Below are positions 1 to 8,392 of a DNA stretch of 64,000 nucleotides, piece after piece. This DNA comes from Agriotes lineatus (Eukaryota > Arthropoda > Insecta > Coleoptera > Elateridae), in the NCBI GenBank assembly GCA_940337035.1, contig CALNHX010002295.1:120718-184717 (forward strand), read 5' to 3'. The notes beneath the pieces are model-generated. The model had not been told where the DNA came from, made no database searches, and saw only the letters and a list, made by a program, of their open reading frames with translations. Position 1 is the first letter of the stretch, and the number at the start of each line of letters is the position of its first letter. The position numbers and the translations under genes were made by a program.

Positions 1-709
1 CCTTTGGTGACCTTTGGTGACCTTTGGGGTGACCTTTGGTGACCTTTGAGGTGACCTTTGGTGACCTTTGTTGACCTTTGGTGACCTTTGGTGACCTTTG
101 GTGACCTTTGGTGACCTTTGGTAACCTTTGGTGACCTTTGGTGACCTTTGGAGTGACCTTTGGTGACCTTTGGGGTGACCTTTGGTGACCTTTGGTGACC
201 TTTGGGGTGACCTTTGGTGACCTTTGGTGACCTTTGGGGTGACCTTTGGTGACCTTTGCTGACCTTTGGTGACCTTTGGTGACCTTTGGGGTGACCGTTG
301 GTGACCTTTGGTGACCTTTGGGGTGACCTTTGGTGACCTTTGAGGTGACCTTTGGTGACCTTTGTTGACCTTTGGTGACCTTTGGTGACCTTTGGGGTGA
401 CCGTTGGTGACCTTTGGTGACCTTTGGGGTGACCTTTGGTGACCTTTGGGGTGACCTTTGGTGACCTTTGTTGACCTTTGGTGACCTTTGGTGACCTTTG
501 GGGTGACCTTTGGTGACCTTTGTTGACCTTTGGTGACCTTTGGTGACCTTTGGGGTGACCGTTGGTGACCTTTGGTGACCTTTGGGGTGACTTTTGGTGA
601 CCTTTGGTGACCTTTGGGGTGACCTTTGATGACCTTTGGTGACCTTTGGTGACCTTTGGGGTGACCGTTGGTGACCTTTGAGGTGACCTTTGGTGACCTT
701 TGGGGTGAC
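1..709. repeat. Minisatellite array, left flank of element copy 1
   Basis: Tandem array of 10-bp TGACCTTTGG and 12-bp TGACCTTTGGGG or TGACCTTTGAGG units with point variants (GTTGACC, CCGTTGG, GTAACC). It is cut by the window start. The order of variants matches 43376-44084, the left flank of element copy 2, at the places compared (both ends), so both element copies share the same left array context. No gene is supported here. Confidence 0.97.
704..709. repeat. Target-site duplication, left side of copy 1 (GGTGAC)
   Basis: GGTGAC ends directly at the first base of the inverted terminal repeat (A710) and recurs immediately after the other terminus at 16299-16304. In the unoccupied array copies at 29542 and 37792 only one GGTGAC lies between the same flanking patterns. 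Because GGTGAC is part of the satellite unit, repeat-mediated recombination could mimic a duplication. The empty-site comparison makes true insertion the better reading. Confidence 0.8.
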
Positions 710-761
710 AGTAGTAGAGATAGGCGGGTTCTACGACAAAATGACCTCAATTGACCCCAAA

Positions 762-820
762 CCAATTTTTGGGAGTCTGACAGTGGGCCACCAAATTTTG
801 GGTGTCTGACAGTGGGCCAC
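762..820 (+). repeat. Tandem ~29-bp direct repeat near the TIR end
   Basis: Two adjacent units share the core GTCTGACAGTGGGCCAC, each preceded by an AATTTT(T)GGG-type stretch. The mirror pair sits at about 16188-16246 in the right TIR. Subterminal repeats at this distance are typical of transposase or integrase binding sites (inference). The adjoining sequence also carries TGACCT, TTGACC and AAGGTCACC, resembling the surrounding satellite. Confidence 0.7.
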
Positions 821-889
821 TTCAAGGTCACCGATTGGTAACATACAGTATGCGTCATAAGAAACGCCCCTAATAACTTAAATCGTTCA

Positions 890-1905
890 ACCCTTACCTC
901 GCGGCGGGGGGCGGGGTGGTGGGGGAAGGGGGAAAGGTGGTTCGCTACGGGTTCACATCGCGCGGGGCAGAGCCCCAGCCGCCGGGGCCCCCATGTTCAA
1001 GTATATATTTTCGGGTAAATTTTTATATTAAAAATGTAAGATATTGCGCAACATGTTCTGGGTATTGCGCAACATCAACCGCAGGGGCAGAGCCCTAGCC
1101 GCCATATTGTGGGGCCCGCATGCGCAACACCAACCCCAGGGGGCAGAGCCCTAGCCGCCGCCGGGGCACCCATGTTTTTTAAAATAAAAATGCAATTTTT
1201 TAAGGCTAATTTGTCCTCTTCGGGGAGGGGGAGGAAACCAAATGTCAAAGGTCATCGGTGTCTGTCAGTCACCAAAAATCTATCTTTCTCTCTTTAACAC
1301 ATAGGGTTCTACAAAAAAACCATCTTTCTCTCTCTAACTCAAGCGAGCCCGGGAGGGCAGAGCCCCATCCGCCAGACCCTCATGTGCAACACCAACCTCG
1401 AGGGGCAGAGCTCCATCCGCCGGGGGGCCCGCATCAGGTTTTTGTATATTTAAGGCTAATTTATTCCAGCGCTGCCAAATTTTGATGAGCGTGGGAACCG
1501 CAAAGGTGTCATCTTCATAATTCCAAATGTCAAAGTTTATCGGAGTCTGTGCCGCCGGGGCCCCCTTGAGCAAGTTAGAGGCCGGAGAAAGCCTCAGCCG
1601 CCGGGAAAGGTGTCATCTTCATTAGCTTGAGTGCCATCTTCATAATGCCAAATGTCAAAGTTTATCGGAGTCTGTGCCGCCATATTGTGGGGCCCCCTTG
1701 AGCCGCCGGACCCCCATGTTCAAGTATATATTTTCGGGTAAATTTTTATTGTAGAAATGTAAGATATTGCGTAACATGTTCTGGATATTGCGCAACACCA
1801 ACCTCGAGGGGCAGAGCTCCATCCGCCGGGGGGCCCGCATCAGGTTTTTTTGTATATTTAAGGCTAATTTATTCCAGCGCTGACAAATTTTGATGAGCGT
1901 GAGAA
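890..1905. repeat. GC-rich modular TIR segment (hairpin-forming repeats)
   Basis: Non-coding mosaic of repeated modules. The 20-bp core GGGGCAGAGCCCYAGCCGCC or close variants starts near 963, 1084, 1140, 1352, 1399 and 1807, and its GGGGC/GCCCC ends can form a short hairpin. An AT-rich module starting CATGTTCAAGTATATATTTT occurs at about 991 and 1717. A module with AATGTCAAAGTTTATCGG occurs at about 1530 and 1657. Runs of CTATCTTTCTCTC lie at 1277-1340. The 60-80-codon open frames here are chance frames with no coding signature. Confidence 0.75.
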
Positions 1906-2534
1906 CCGGAAGTGAAACTGCAAGGTGTCATCTTCATTATCCTGTCATCGTGGAAACCGCGTAAAAAGTCACATCAGTGTTTTGGGACTCCATGCGCAAG
2001 TTAGAAGGAAAGGTTCAAGGCCATCAGATTTTTGTATAACTGGGCATTTAAGGTCCTTATCTCACTGCGCGGAGGGAAGATCCAGCAACAAATTAAAGGC
2101 CAATTTATCGTTTGTCATTTGCAAACCGTCTTAAATTTTTCATTTATATTAATAATTAGCATGAATGCCAGGTGCAAACCACCTTCAGCTATTTCTAATT
2201 ATTAAGGCAATTAGCGTTCACGAACGAGTAATGCCGCGGAAGCTTATACTTGCGCTAATTACACGAATGAAAGTATTAATTCAAGGCCACCAACATTCTT
2301 GAACTTGTAGCTCAAATGAAACAAGTAGAAGGCTTTTTACCAGTGTGCAGCCATATGTTAGCTTTATTAGCTGTTTTTATTTTTAAATGGAATATGAACA
2401 AGGTTGTTACTTGTATGTGGCAAACTAGCTTCATTTTCTCTGCTGCTGCATTATACTCTCAAAAGGAAATATGCATAGTGATCAAGTAAACGTTTTCAGT
2501 TGTTTCGACAATATCTAATTTTGGCACCTGCTTC
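1906..2534. other. Non-homologous gap between the two TIR blocks
   Basis: Here the left arm departs from the right arm (about 14545-15102). It is AT-rich with no convincing gene. A stretch near 2435-2465 (TTTTCTCTGCTGCTGCATTA) resembles the TTTCTCTGCTGCTTTATA module at about 5355-5372, so this is part of the older repeated fabric of the element. Short inverted similarity to 13560-13620 (GCAAACCAC against GTGGTTTGC) is also visible. Confidence 0.5.
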
Positions 2535-2539
2535 TCTAG

Positions 2540-3010
2540 CCCGCGCCAGATTTTTTTATTGTGTGCTTTGTATGTCACGTGGTAGTTCATGATTGGAAAG
2601 AAGGTGACGATTCGCTGTCTGAACATATTCGTTGGTCTAACAACTGCTTATTTGCAAGACTACTTTGGGAAGAAAGGAAGAAGCAATTTGGGCGCGACAC
2701 AACAACGGCGTCGTCTTCAAGCACCAGTATGAATGTTGTTAGGGAGATTGAGGAGTTTGGCAAAACTAACATAATGATCAGCTTGTTAGAACATCCAAAC
2801 GGTTTACGATTCGAAAACGTTTATTTATATTGTAAATCTCTGGATCAACCAAAATACCAGTACCTGAGGAAACTTCTAAAACCCATAAAAGAAATTGGGT
2901 CTGTAATTGAACAAACCACACTACGCGAGGAGGGGTGGTGGGAGGCAGAGCCCCAGCCGCCGCACTCCTCCATGGTTTGGCATCAGATTTTAATAAAAAT
3001 GCTGATTTAA
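2540..3010 (+). pseudogene. Truncated, frameshifted BIR (IAP-type) fragment, left TIR
   Basis: The frame from 2561 reads as the C-terminal half of a baculoviral IAP repeat: C-x2-C-x16-H-x6-C with HDWKEGDD and HIRW, the zinc-binding core of BIR domains. Just upstream, in another frame (from 2539), the segment ARARFFY matches the usual BIR start. The turn between them is missing and the frames are offset, so the domain is broken. The GTG at 2561 is not a credible start, and no N-terminal BIR or RING domain is present. The roughly 110 residues after the BIR are unrecognised and run into the GC-rich hairpin module at 2941. A CTCTAG just before 2540 could be a splice acceptor, so a spliced remnant cannot be excluded. 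The mirror copy is at 14068-14538. Confidence 0.75.
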
Positions 3011-3392
3011 GGCCAATTTGTCGTTCGTCGTTCAACACTGCACGGGGCGGGAGGAGGTGGAGGGAAGATTCAATGTCGCATCATCTTTTGTATATTAACA
3101 TAGAATACCCAGTACTGAACATTTTTAATAAAAATGCAAATTTAAAGCCAATTTTTCGTTTTGTCATTCAACCCTTATGCTTGTGAACCACATCCGCACA
3201 TTTTACGGGGGACACCTAACAAACCCCAGAAATTCATGTTAAGGGGCTGACATTATAACCAAATCAAGTTCATTTATATCCTATGCCGGCAGCGCTAAAA
3301 AAACACTGGCGTAATTAGCAGTGGCAAAGTTGAACTTGCACTTGTTATGTGAATCGAAGGTCGCGCTAGTCGCTGAATGCCAAGCGCATAGG

Positions 3393-4026
3393 AAGTTTCT
3401 AGGTCACATCAACCCCAGAGGACAGAGAGGAGGCAAAGGTGTCATATTCATTATCTTGAGTACCATCTTTGTCATCGTGGAAACCGGTTTCAAAAGTTTA
3501 TAATTGCACTAGTATGATATTAACCGCCTTAAATTTGAAAGTATGAATTTAAGGTCAGCATTGTTCTAATTATTAAGATCAGTTACAGCAGCGTTAATAC
3601 AAGAGAAATTACACCATTGCTGCTTCAGAAATAGATCTGGTTAATTTGCATATCATAACAACATAATTAGTAGGAGAAACGACATTATTCAAATCGTGCC
3701 GCAATTAACGACATTGCCGTTTTTTACATGTGTTGACTAATATAAATAACCGGTATTTCGCATTACATTCTTAAGAGCAGCGGTGTTAGTTATTATATAT
3801 TTTGTTTTACGTACACCTCCTAAAATCAATATGTTAAAACAGGAACCATGTTTTTTTATTTAAAACATTATTTAATTACAACAATCTAATACTAGGTATT
3901 AACAACTACATTTGCATATAAAGTTCCGGAATAATTGATTACCGCCAATCTTGCAATAACAATGTAATAAAAATTACGCGAAGTCCTGGTGCTTTAGATG
4001 TTAAACAAAATACATACCAGGGGCCA
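3393..4026. other. AT-rich intergenic region
   Basis: No gene recognised. The 60-codon frame at 3321-3503 straddles the TIR edge and looks random. Near 3854-3859 there is a minus-strand AATAAA (TTTATT on the plus strand) that could serve the minus-strand gene ending at 4027. A GTATGT on the minus strand at about 4012-4017, just past that gene's stop, resembles a splice donor. Confidence 0.4.
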
Positions 4027-4509
4027 TTATTCCAATATATAGTGTTTTCGCAAATAAAAAACATTGGACAAGGCGCAGTAACAAATAGATTGCAAATGAT
4101 GCATGCAGGCCGGCTGTGATGGGGTGAGGGCCGGTTGTTCTTCTATCTCGACGATGCGTTTGTTGGTGTAATTTCTTAAAAATGCGGCCTTTTCACGTCC
4201 TTTTACGTATATAACATCTGCATCTCGGACAAGTCGTTGAATGATCTTCGTAAGCATGAAGACCGGAGTAAACCCTTCGTTCCAATTAATGCAGTGGTGA
4301 TTGTTCATGAGCCATTTTGCTTCTTTTTGTAAATGCGGTGGTAATTTTGAAAAGCTGAACGGAGCACTGAAGATATAGTGCGAAACGACGACTCCATCGT
4401 AACCAGCCAATTCCTTTGGCGAAAACTTCTTTTCGGATATCTTAAAACCTTGCAAATCTATTATAACAAAGTTCTTGCTGTTTTCGGCCTTTTTAAAAAT
4501 ATAATTCGC
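4027..4509 (-). CDS. DxQGF-family hypothetical protein, no ATG (partial or spliced)
   Basis: The frame is open from 4509 to the stop at 4027 and is clearly paralogous to the intact 149-aa protein at 12626-13075. Shared landmarks in order are IDLQGF (IDVQGF in the paralogue), a KEL, SHYxFxAPFxF, WLxxNHH, a W followed by GF, a KGxxK segment and a C-terminal PAC with HxxLC/CAL. I do not recognise a named family. The D-x-Q start on a beta-strand, conserved histidines and C-terminal Cys/His could suit a nuclease-like fold, but that is speculation. The frame lacks any ATG where the paralogue has one, and upstream it meets a stop at 4510-4512, so the first exon is elsewhere, a non-ATG start is used, or the copy is dead. 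The residues are otherwise well kept, arguing for recent function. Confidence 0.6.
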   Translation of the reverse strand, partial: ANYIFKKAENSKNFVIIDLQGFKISEKKFSPKELAGYDGVVVSHYIFSAPFSFSKLPPHLQKEAKWLMNNHHCINWNEGFTPVFMLTKIIQRLVRDADVIYVKGREKAAFLRNYTNKRIVEIEEQPALTPSQPACMHHLQSICYCALSNVFYLRKHYILE

Positions 4510-5540
4510 TTAATTCAGATGCAAACACAATTTTGCCAACTCTCATAACGATTTATGTATATATAGGAAATCCGCTTTAAAAATAGAGTATGTAAATTTA
4601 CTTAAAGCAAAAATTAATTATATTTACTCGTTTTCAAGGATACCTTTTACTCTTGCAACCGTTTATTTAGATTTTTATTATTTATAGGTTAACTATTACA
4701 TCCGCCACGTTTGCTTAATTAATTCTTTTTTTACTTAGATTTTTAACATTTTTAGGCCGCTAGTTGCACAGTATATATAGGTTTTTATTTCATATTACAC
4801 TAGTTTTAAAATAGTAACAATTACAAATCGAAATAGGCTAACAGTGTCGAGCACCAATTTTAAGAACAAAGCGAAATGGAAGGCAAAGATTGTTTTAATA
4901 TTAGGCATTTATTTCGCGTATTTACTTGGTAATGGAGTGCAATTCATTCAACCTATATAGCGAGCGTTTATTGTTTAATGTGTTTTTAGCCCCGCTATGT
5001 ATGAGTGAATTTTAGTAAATATTTAAATTAGCCCTGTTAACAGTAATAAAAATGATTCAAATTGATACAGAGTAAAATACATTTAATTACAATAATAACA
5101 GGTACATTGAAAAGTGCGCTAAAATGAATAATTCGAATGGTCTTGATATTTACAATCTAACTAAAATTGTGCAGCTAATTTACTTAAAAGTAAAAAGTAT
5201 TTAATATATTCGTTGCATAACGCGCTAACAAGGATACCGTTTATTTAGTAGAATTTTTTATTTTAACTGGCCTTTCAAGTAGTATTATTCGCAAATCAAA
5301 CATGAATAAGGTTTATCATCTCGATGTGTCTTCATGTCCTCCACTAATAAAACCTTTCTCTGCTGCTTTATACTCCCAAAGACAACACATGCAAAATCAA
5401 TTGAATCGAAGGATAATCTACCCGTGCATAATTAGAAAGGTGGTTACTTGTTCATTGAGGAGTAGATTTTTTAATAATTCTAGAGAAAGCAAAGGCCAAC
5501 CGATGTACTAACACCCACATTTTTCCGGGCAGCTTATTCC
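4510..5540. other. AT-rich intergenic region carrying older inverted-arm modules
   Basis: No convincing gene; the 69-codon frame at 5302-5511 contains one half of an inverted repeat and is probably chance. Three blocks have reverse-complement partners on the other side of the element: 4930-5065 with 11782-11880 (and more weakly 11248-11395), 5143-5215 with 11687-11731, and 5344-5372 with 11634-11662 (29 of 29 bases). They mark an old inner inverted duplication. Confidence 0.65.
5344..5372 (+). repeat. Perfect 29-bp inner inverted repeat, left half
   Basis: Every base of this segment is the reverse complement of 11634-11662. It lies far inside the terminal repeats, within arms that are otherwise strongly diverged, so this block may be under selection or recently converted. 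A variant (CTCTGCTGCTGCATTATA) is also in the left TIR region near 2438-2457. Confidence 0.85.
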
Positions 5541-5548
5541 TATATAAA
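5541..5548 (+). promoter_or_regulatory. TATA box upstream of the 104-aa gene
   Basis: TATATAAA, followed by GG, lies 65-72 bp upstream of the ATG at 5613. This spacing leaves room for a start site about 30 bp downstream (near the TTAGTACC at 5573) and a short leader. The dUTPase has a similar arrangement. Confidence 0.6.
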
Positions 5549-5612
5549 GGACTGTTCTTTGTTCATATTATATTAGTACCAACTAGTACTTTTAGTTAAA
5601 AACGATCATAAA

Positions 5613-5927
5613 ATGAATTCATTTTTCGAACAAGTTAACAGCGTCGGGCTTCTCAAGTCAATATTAAAAATACACGAAATGCAAATTAATAAAAACTACA
5701 TTATCGAAAATATTCAATCGGGTAATCATCCACAATTTGGACGGAACGTTTACATTGAAACCGAGGATGTACGAATTTACCTTCCAAAACGAATTTCCGA
5801 AAAAATGACTGATGAAGATATAACTAAAATTAACAAATCCGCGAAAAAATACGCTCTGGTTTTTATTGGTCGAAAAAATGTGTCTAAAGGGTCCGATGCC
5901 AACTTGGTCAAATTTGTGGAACTTTAG
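5613..5927 (+). CDS. 104-aa hypothetical protein (possible OB-fold-like)
   Basis: A 104-residue protein with an ATG behind a TATA box and a leader AAAACGATCATAAA. The N-terminal 35 residues look helical. The centre has the pattern FGRNVYIETEDVRIYLPKR, which alternates like beta-strands and resembles small arthropod and element proteins with a K-x-G-x-x-I...V-x-LPKR core. An OB-fold or ssDNA-binding role is only a guess. The C-terminus ends with ALVFIGRK and a short tail. Support for coding comes from the inverted relic at about 11440-11556, which preserves the same reading frame over roughly 35 residues (most substitutions conservative). After the stop there is a CAG/GTAAAA donor-like site at 5934-5943 and an AATAAA at 6208. 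Confidence 0.65.
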   Translation: MNSFFEQVNSVGLLKSILKIHEMQINKNYIIENIQSGNHPQFGRNVYIETEDVRIYLPKRISEKMTDEDITKINKSAKKYALVFIGRKNVSKGSDANLVKFVEL

Positions 5928-5933
5928 GATGTA

Positions 5934-6335
5934 TACAGGTAAAACTCGCTATTGTAGTTTATAAGGGGTATGGCACTAACTTAGTAAATTTGTCCAGGAA
6001 AAACAACCAATTGCTTATTGTACTAATCTTTTAAATGTTATTACAGCTCAAACTGGAATGTAAAAGTGAACCGCTATTTTCAATCTGCGCAGATGTGGAA
6101 AAACACAATACCGGTGTTCCAAAAATACTGTCATTTATCAAAACAACCAATTGCTTATGCTATTAATTTATGGACCATTAAGATATGTAAAACAACCAAT
6201 TTTTAAAAATAAAACATTTATAAAAAGTTGTCGTTTTTATTACAGCTCATACTAGAATGTAAAAGTGAAGGTTTCAACATAATATAGAAACGCTATTTGC
6301 AATATATGCAGACATGAAGAAACAAAAGACCGAGA
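5934..6335 (+). repeat. Direct duplication and possible 3' UTR intron downstream of the 104-aa gene
   Basis: Two copies of a block of about 200 bp. The phrase TTACAGCTCA(A/T)ACT(G/A)GAATGTAAAAGTGA occurs near 6043 and 6243, and AAAACAACCAATTGCTTAT near 6001 and 6142, with a third partial copy near 6189. A donor-like CAGGTAAAA (about 5937) and acceptor-like TTATTACAG before each copy suggest an intron in the 3' UTR. AATAAA at 6208-6213 is a plausible polyadenylation signal. No gene lies here. Confidence 0.55.
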
Positions 6336-6412
6336 TTTAACAAAAACACTTTCATATGATAATAGTTTATTGACTCCTTATTATCTTTTGCCTCGCATTG
6401 AAATTTTGTATA

Positions 6413-6496
6413 TCTAACAATAATAAATATACGAAAAGAAGCGGCTTTGATATAATAATTAGTTAAGTCTCCTACCTGTAGAAAAACAACAACAAC
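6413..6496. repeat. Innermost diverged inverted repeat, left half
   Basis: The reverse complement of this segment aligns with 10995-11076 at high but imperfect identity, including GGTTGTTGTTGTTTTTCT and GGAGACTTAACTAATTATTA. It is the innermost detectable pair of the decayed palindrome. Both halves read as VVVVFLQ(V/A)GDLTNYY in one frame, and each has a pyrimidine tract ending CAG, so it could be a splice-acceptor-like motif or a short conserved peptide. I favour a non-coding relic. Confidence 0.65.
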
Positions 6497-6610
6497 CAAA
6501 AAAAAGGTGAAAGAAGAGTTCTAAGACAGTATTTAATGTTGGTACCATTAAACAAATATATTAGTGTGTAGCAACATTCTGTGCGACGTGTATCTATTAA
6601 AACACGTAAA

Positions 6611-8227
6611 ATGTATCAAATGTTTGTTTTATTGTTAGTAGTAGGATATGCAGTTGTCAGCCAACAGAACTGTAACGAAACAGGTGAAGTTATCAAATAC
6701 CTACAGAGTTTTGGGTTTTTGGAATCGAGCAACAACGAAAGTGAACATGGTTTAACATCAACAAAATTAATTGGAAATTCTGAGGCTTTCACATCTGCAT
6801 TAAACACATTTCAAGCCCGCTACGATTTACCAATATCAAATACTATTAATACGGAAACTTTGAATTTAATGAAGCAGCCTAGATGTGGTGTTAAAGATAT
6901 AATAGGGTTATTTCAAGTGCATAAGTCAAAGTGGAATGCACATGTTATAACGTGGAATTTTCAGCCGACTACCGCCGAACTAGTTTATGTGGCCAAAAGG
7001 GCTTTCAGCATATGGTCGCAATATACAAACCTAGAATTTCAGTTTACGTACAATAGAACCGCTATGATAGCAATCTCTATGAGAGATAAGTATCACACAC
7101 ATACAACAGTTGATAAAGTGTGCGGGTTTGACTTTGAGGATGGCATACTAGGTCACTCTTACTTTCCAGGGCCCGAACAGAAACCAGTTGAAGTGCATAT
7201 TAATACGCCGGTTAATTGGTATACCGGAGTGGATGGTATTGTACCTGAAGGTCAAACAAGTCTTCTTTCAATCTTAACTCATGAAATAGGACATGCTTTA
7301 GGCATGCGTCATTCGGCTGTGAAAAAGTCTATCATGTATTCGTATTATGGGGCACCAAGCAACTTGTCAAACATTGGCCTCTCTCAAGATGATATACTGG
7401 GGATACAAAGTGTATATGGAAAAAAATCGAAGAGTCAAACTATTATTACGGCGAGTTCTACAAGCACAACTGTTCGGGCAATTACGGCGCGTCCCACTAC
7501 TACTACTACTACTACTAAACGTCAGCAAGACACGCTAGAAAAACAGTCAGAAAGGAAACCGGATCTATGCGCTTTAACTAAAACAGTAGATAAATTTCTA
7601 ATAGTTAATCAAAAATTCTATATATTCTATGGAAAGTATGTATGGATGATAAATTTAGGCGAAAAGACGTATAACGAACCGTTTTTGCTCACTGACTGGT
7701 TAACGTTCTTACCTAAAAATTTTACAGAAATCGACGCAGTATATGAGCGGCCTAATGGGCAAATAGTGTTTTTTATAGACAAATATATTTATGCGATGGA
7801 ATTTCCTTCGATGCAACTTGTACATGGTTATCCGAAACTAAACACAGTTCTAGGTCAAGGTAATATAATTGAGATAAACGGCGTACTTAATACGTACTCT
7901 GGTCGGACGTACATCTTTTATGAGCCGAACCTTTACATGGAAGTGAACGAATGTAGTTTTAAATACTCAAAACTCGGCACGACTAACAAAGATTTTCCAG
8001 GGGTACCCATTGACTTTAAATCTGTTTTTCGATATACGAACGGACACATATATTTCTTTAATAAAAAGAATTTTTATGAATACAACGAATTTTCGGGTAC
8101 ACTAGTTCAAGCCGGTAAAAAGAATCTCGATATTTTCAGTTTGAATTGCCCTCACGAAGGCATTTTACAGCAAATATATAATCTAGTAACAAATCTAATG
8201 GCATTGGAAAACGTAGGATCGCATTAG
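6611..8227 (+). CDS. Secreted matrix metalloproteinase (matrixin) with hemopexin domain
   Basis: A 538-aa zinc endopeptidase of the matrixin family, predicted to be secreted and to cut extracellular matrix proteins. The chosen start is the ATG at 6611, directly followed by a signal peptide (hydrophobic residues 4-16, then VVSQQ); the frame extends 10 codons upstream only to a GTG. The propeptide ends with the cysteine switch PRCGVKD (residues 90-96). The catalytic zinc motif HEIGHALGMRH is at 224-234 and the Met-turn methionine at 242 (IMYS). A Thr-rich hinge (about 278-303, including a (ACT)n codon run) leads to a hemopexin domain from Cys320 to a C-terminal NCP near 512, with blade-like repeats. 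No furin RxKR site is seen between pro- and catalytic domains, and Cys171 is an unusual extra catalytic-domain cysteine. Length fits full-length MMPs and those of granuloviruses. It is intact and complete. Confidence 0.95.
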   Translation: MYQMFVLLLVVGYAVVSQQNCNETGEVIKYLQSFGFLESSNNESEHGLTSTKLIGNSEAFTSALNTFQARYDLPISNTINTETLNLMKQPRCGVKDIIGLFQVHKSKWNAHVITWNFQPTTAELVYVAKRAFSIWSQYTNLEFQFTYNRTAMIAISMRDKYHTHTTVDKVCGFDFEDGILGHSYFPGPEQKPVEVHINTPVNWYTGVDGIVPEGQTSLLSILTHEIGHALGMRHSAVKKSIMYSYYGAPSNLSNIGLSQDDILGIQSVYGKKSKSQTIITASSTSTTVRAITARPTTTTTTTKRQQDTLEKQSERKPDLCALTKTVDKFLIVNQKFYIFYGKYVWMINLGEKTYNEPFLLTDWLTFLPKNFTEIDAVYERPNGQIVFFIDKYIYAMEFPSMQLVHGYPKLNTVLGQGNIIEINGVLNTYSGRTYIFYEPNLYMEVNECSFKYSKLGTTNKDFPGVPIDFKSVFRYTNGHIYFFNKKNFYEYNEFSGTLVQAGKKNLDIFSLNCPHEGILQQIYNLVTNLMALENVGSH

Positions 8228-8386
8228 CGTGCCTCGATTTACAAGATAATTAAGAGGTTTAAACAGGTATCCGTATAATACGGTAAAAATCAGTTATGCT
8301 ATGATCCTTGACCGACCAGAAGATGAGGTGCGCATATGCATAAAAAGACGATTAGAAATAAGGTTAATTGTAGAGTGAAAATATTT

Positions 8387-8392
8387 AATAAA
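8387..8392 (+). terminator. Polyadenylation signal of the MMP gene
   Basis: AATAAA lies 160 bp after the stop codon and is followed by a T/GT-rich downstream element at about 8408-8427. Confidence 0.65.

Larger units (their letters stand above)
710..3392 (+). repeat. Left terminal inverted repeat, copy 1
   Basis: Reverse-complement match to 13685-16298. The outer block (710 to about 1905) pairs with about 15103-16298 at a constant coordinate sum of 17008 and is almost identical. The inner block (about 2535-3392) pairs with about 13685-14543 at a sum of 17078. Between them (about 1905-2535) the arms differ in sequence and length. The few arm-specific differences (for example GDDS versus GDDP in the BIR fragment) occur identically in element copy 2. 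Confidence 0.93.

Noticed and set aside
1..709. CRISPR array
   Set aside because: Units of 10-12 bp are directly adjacent with no spacers of unique sequence, and no cas genes are present.
916..1840. Several 60-79-codon frames in the TIRs (both strands)
   Set aside because: They overlap each other on opposite strands, are built from the GC-rich hairpin modules, have mostly GTG or other non-ATG starts, and encode low-complexity Pro/Gly/Arg-rich peptides.
5302..5511. 69-codon frame with an ATG before the 104-aa gene
   Set aside because: It overlaps the 29-bp inner inverted repeat, lacks a recognisable promoter and shows no conserved counterpart frame in its mirror segment.
7347..7538. 63-codon frame inside the metalloproteinase gene
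   Set aside because: It is an alternative frame over the Thr-rich hinge (ACT repeats read as CTA/TAC), fully contained in the MMP gene.
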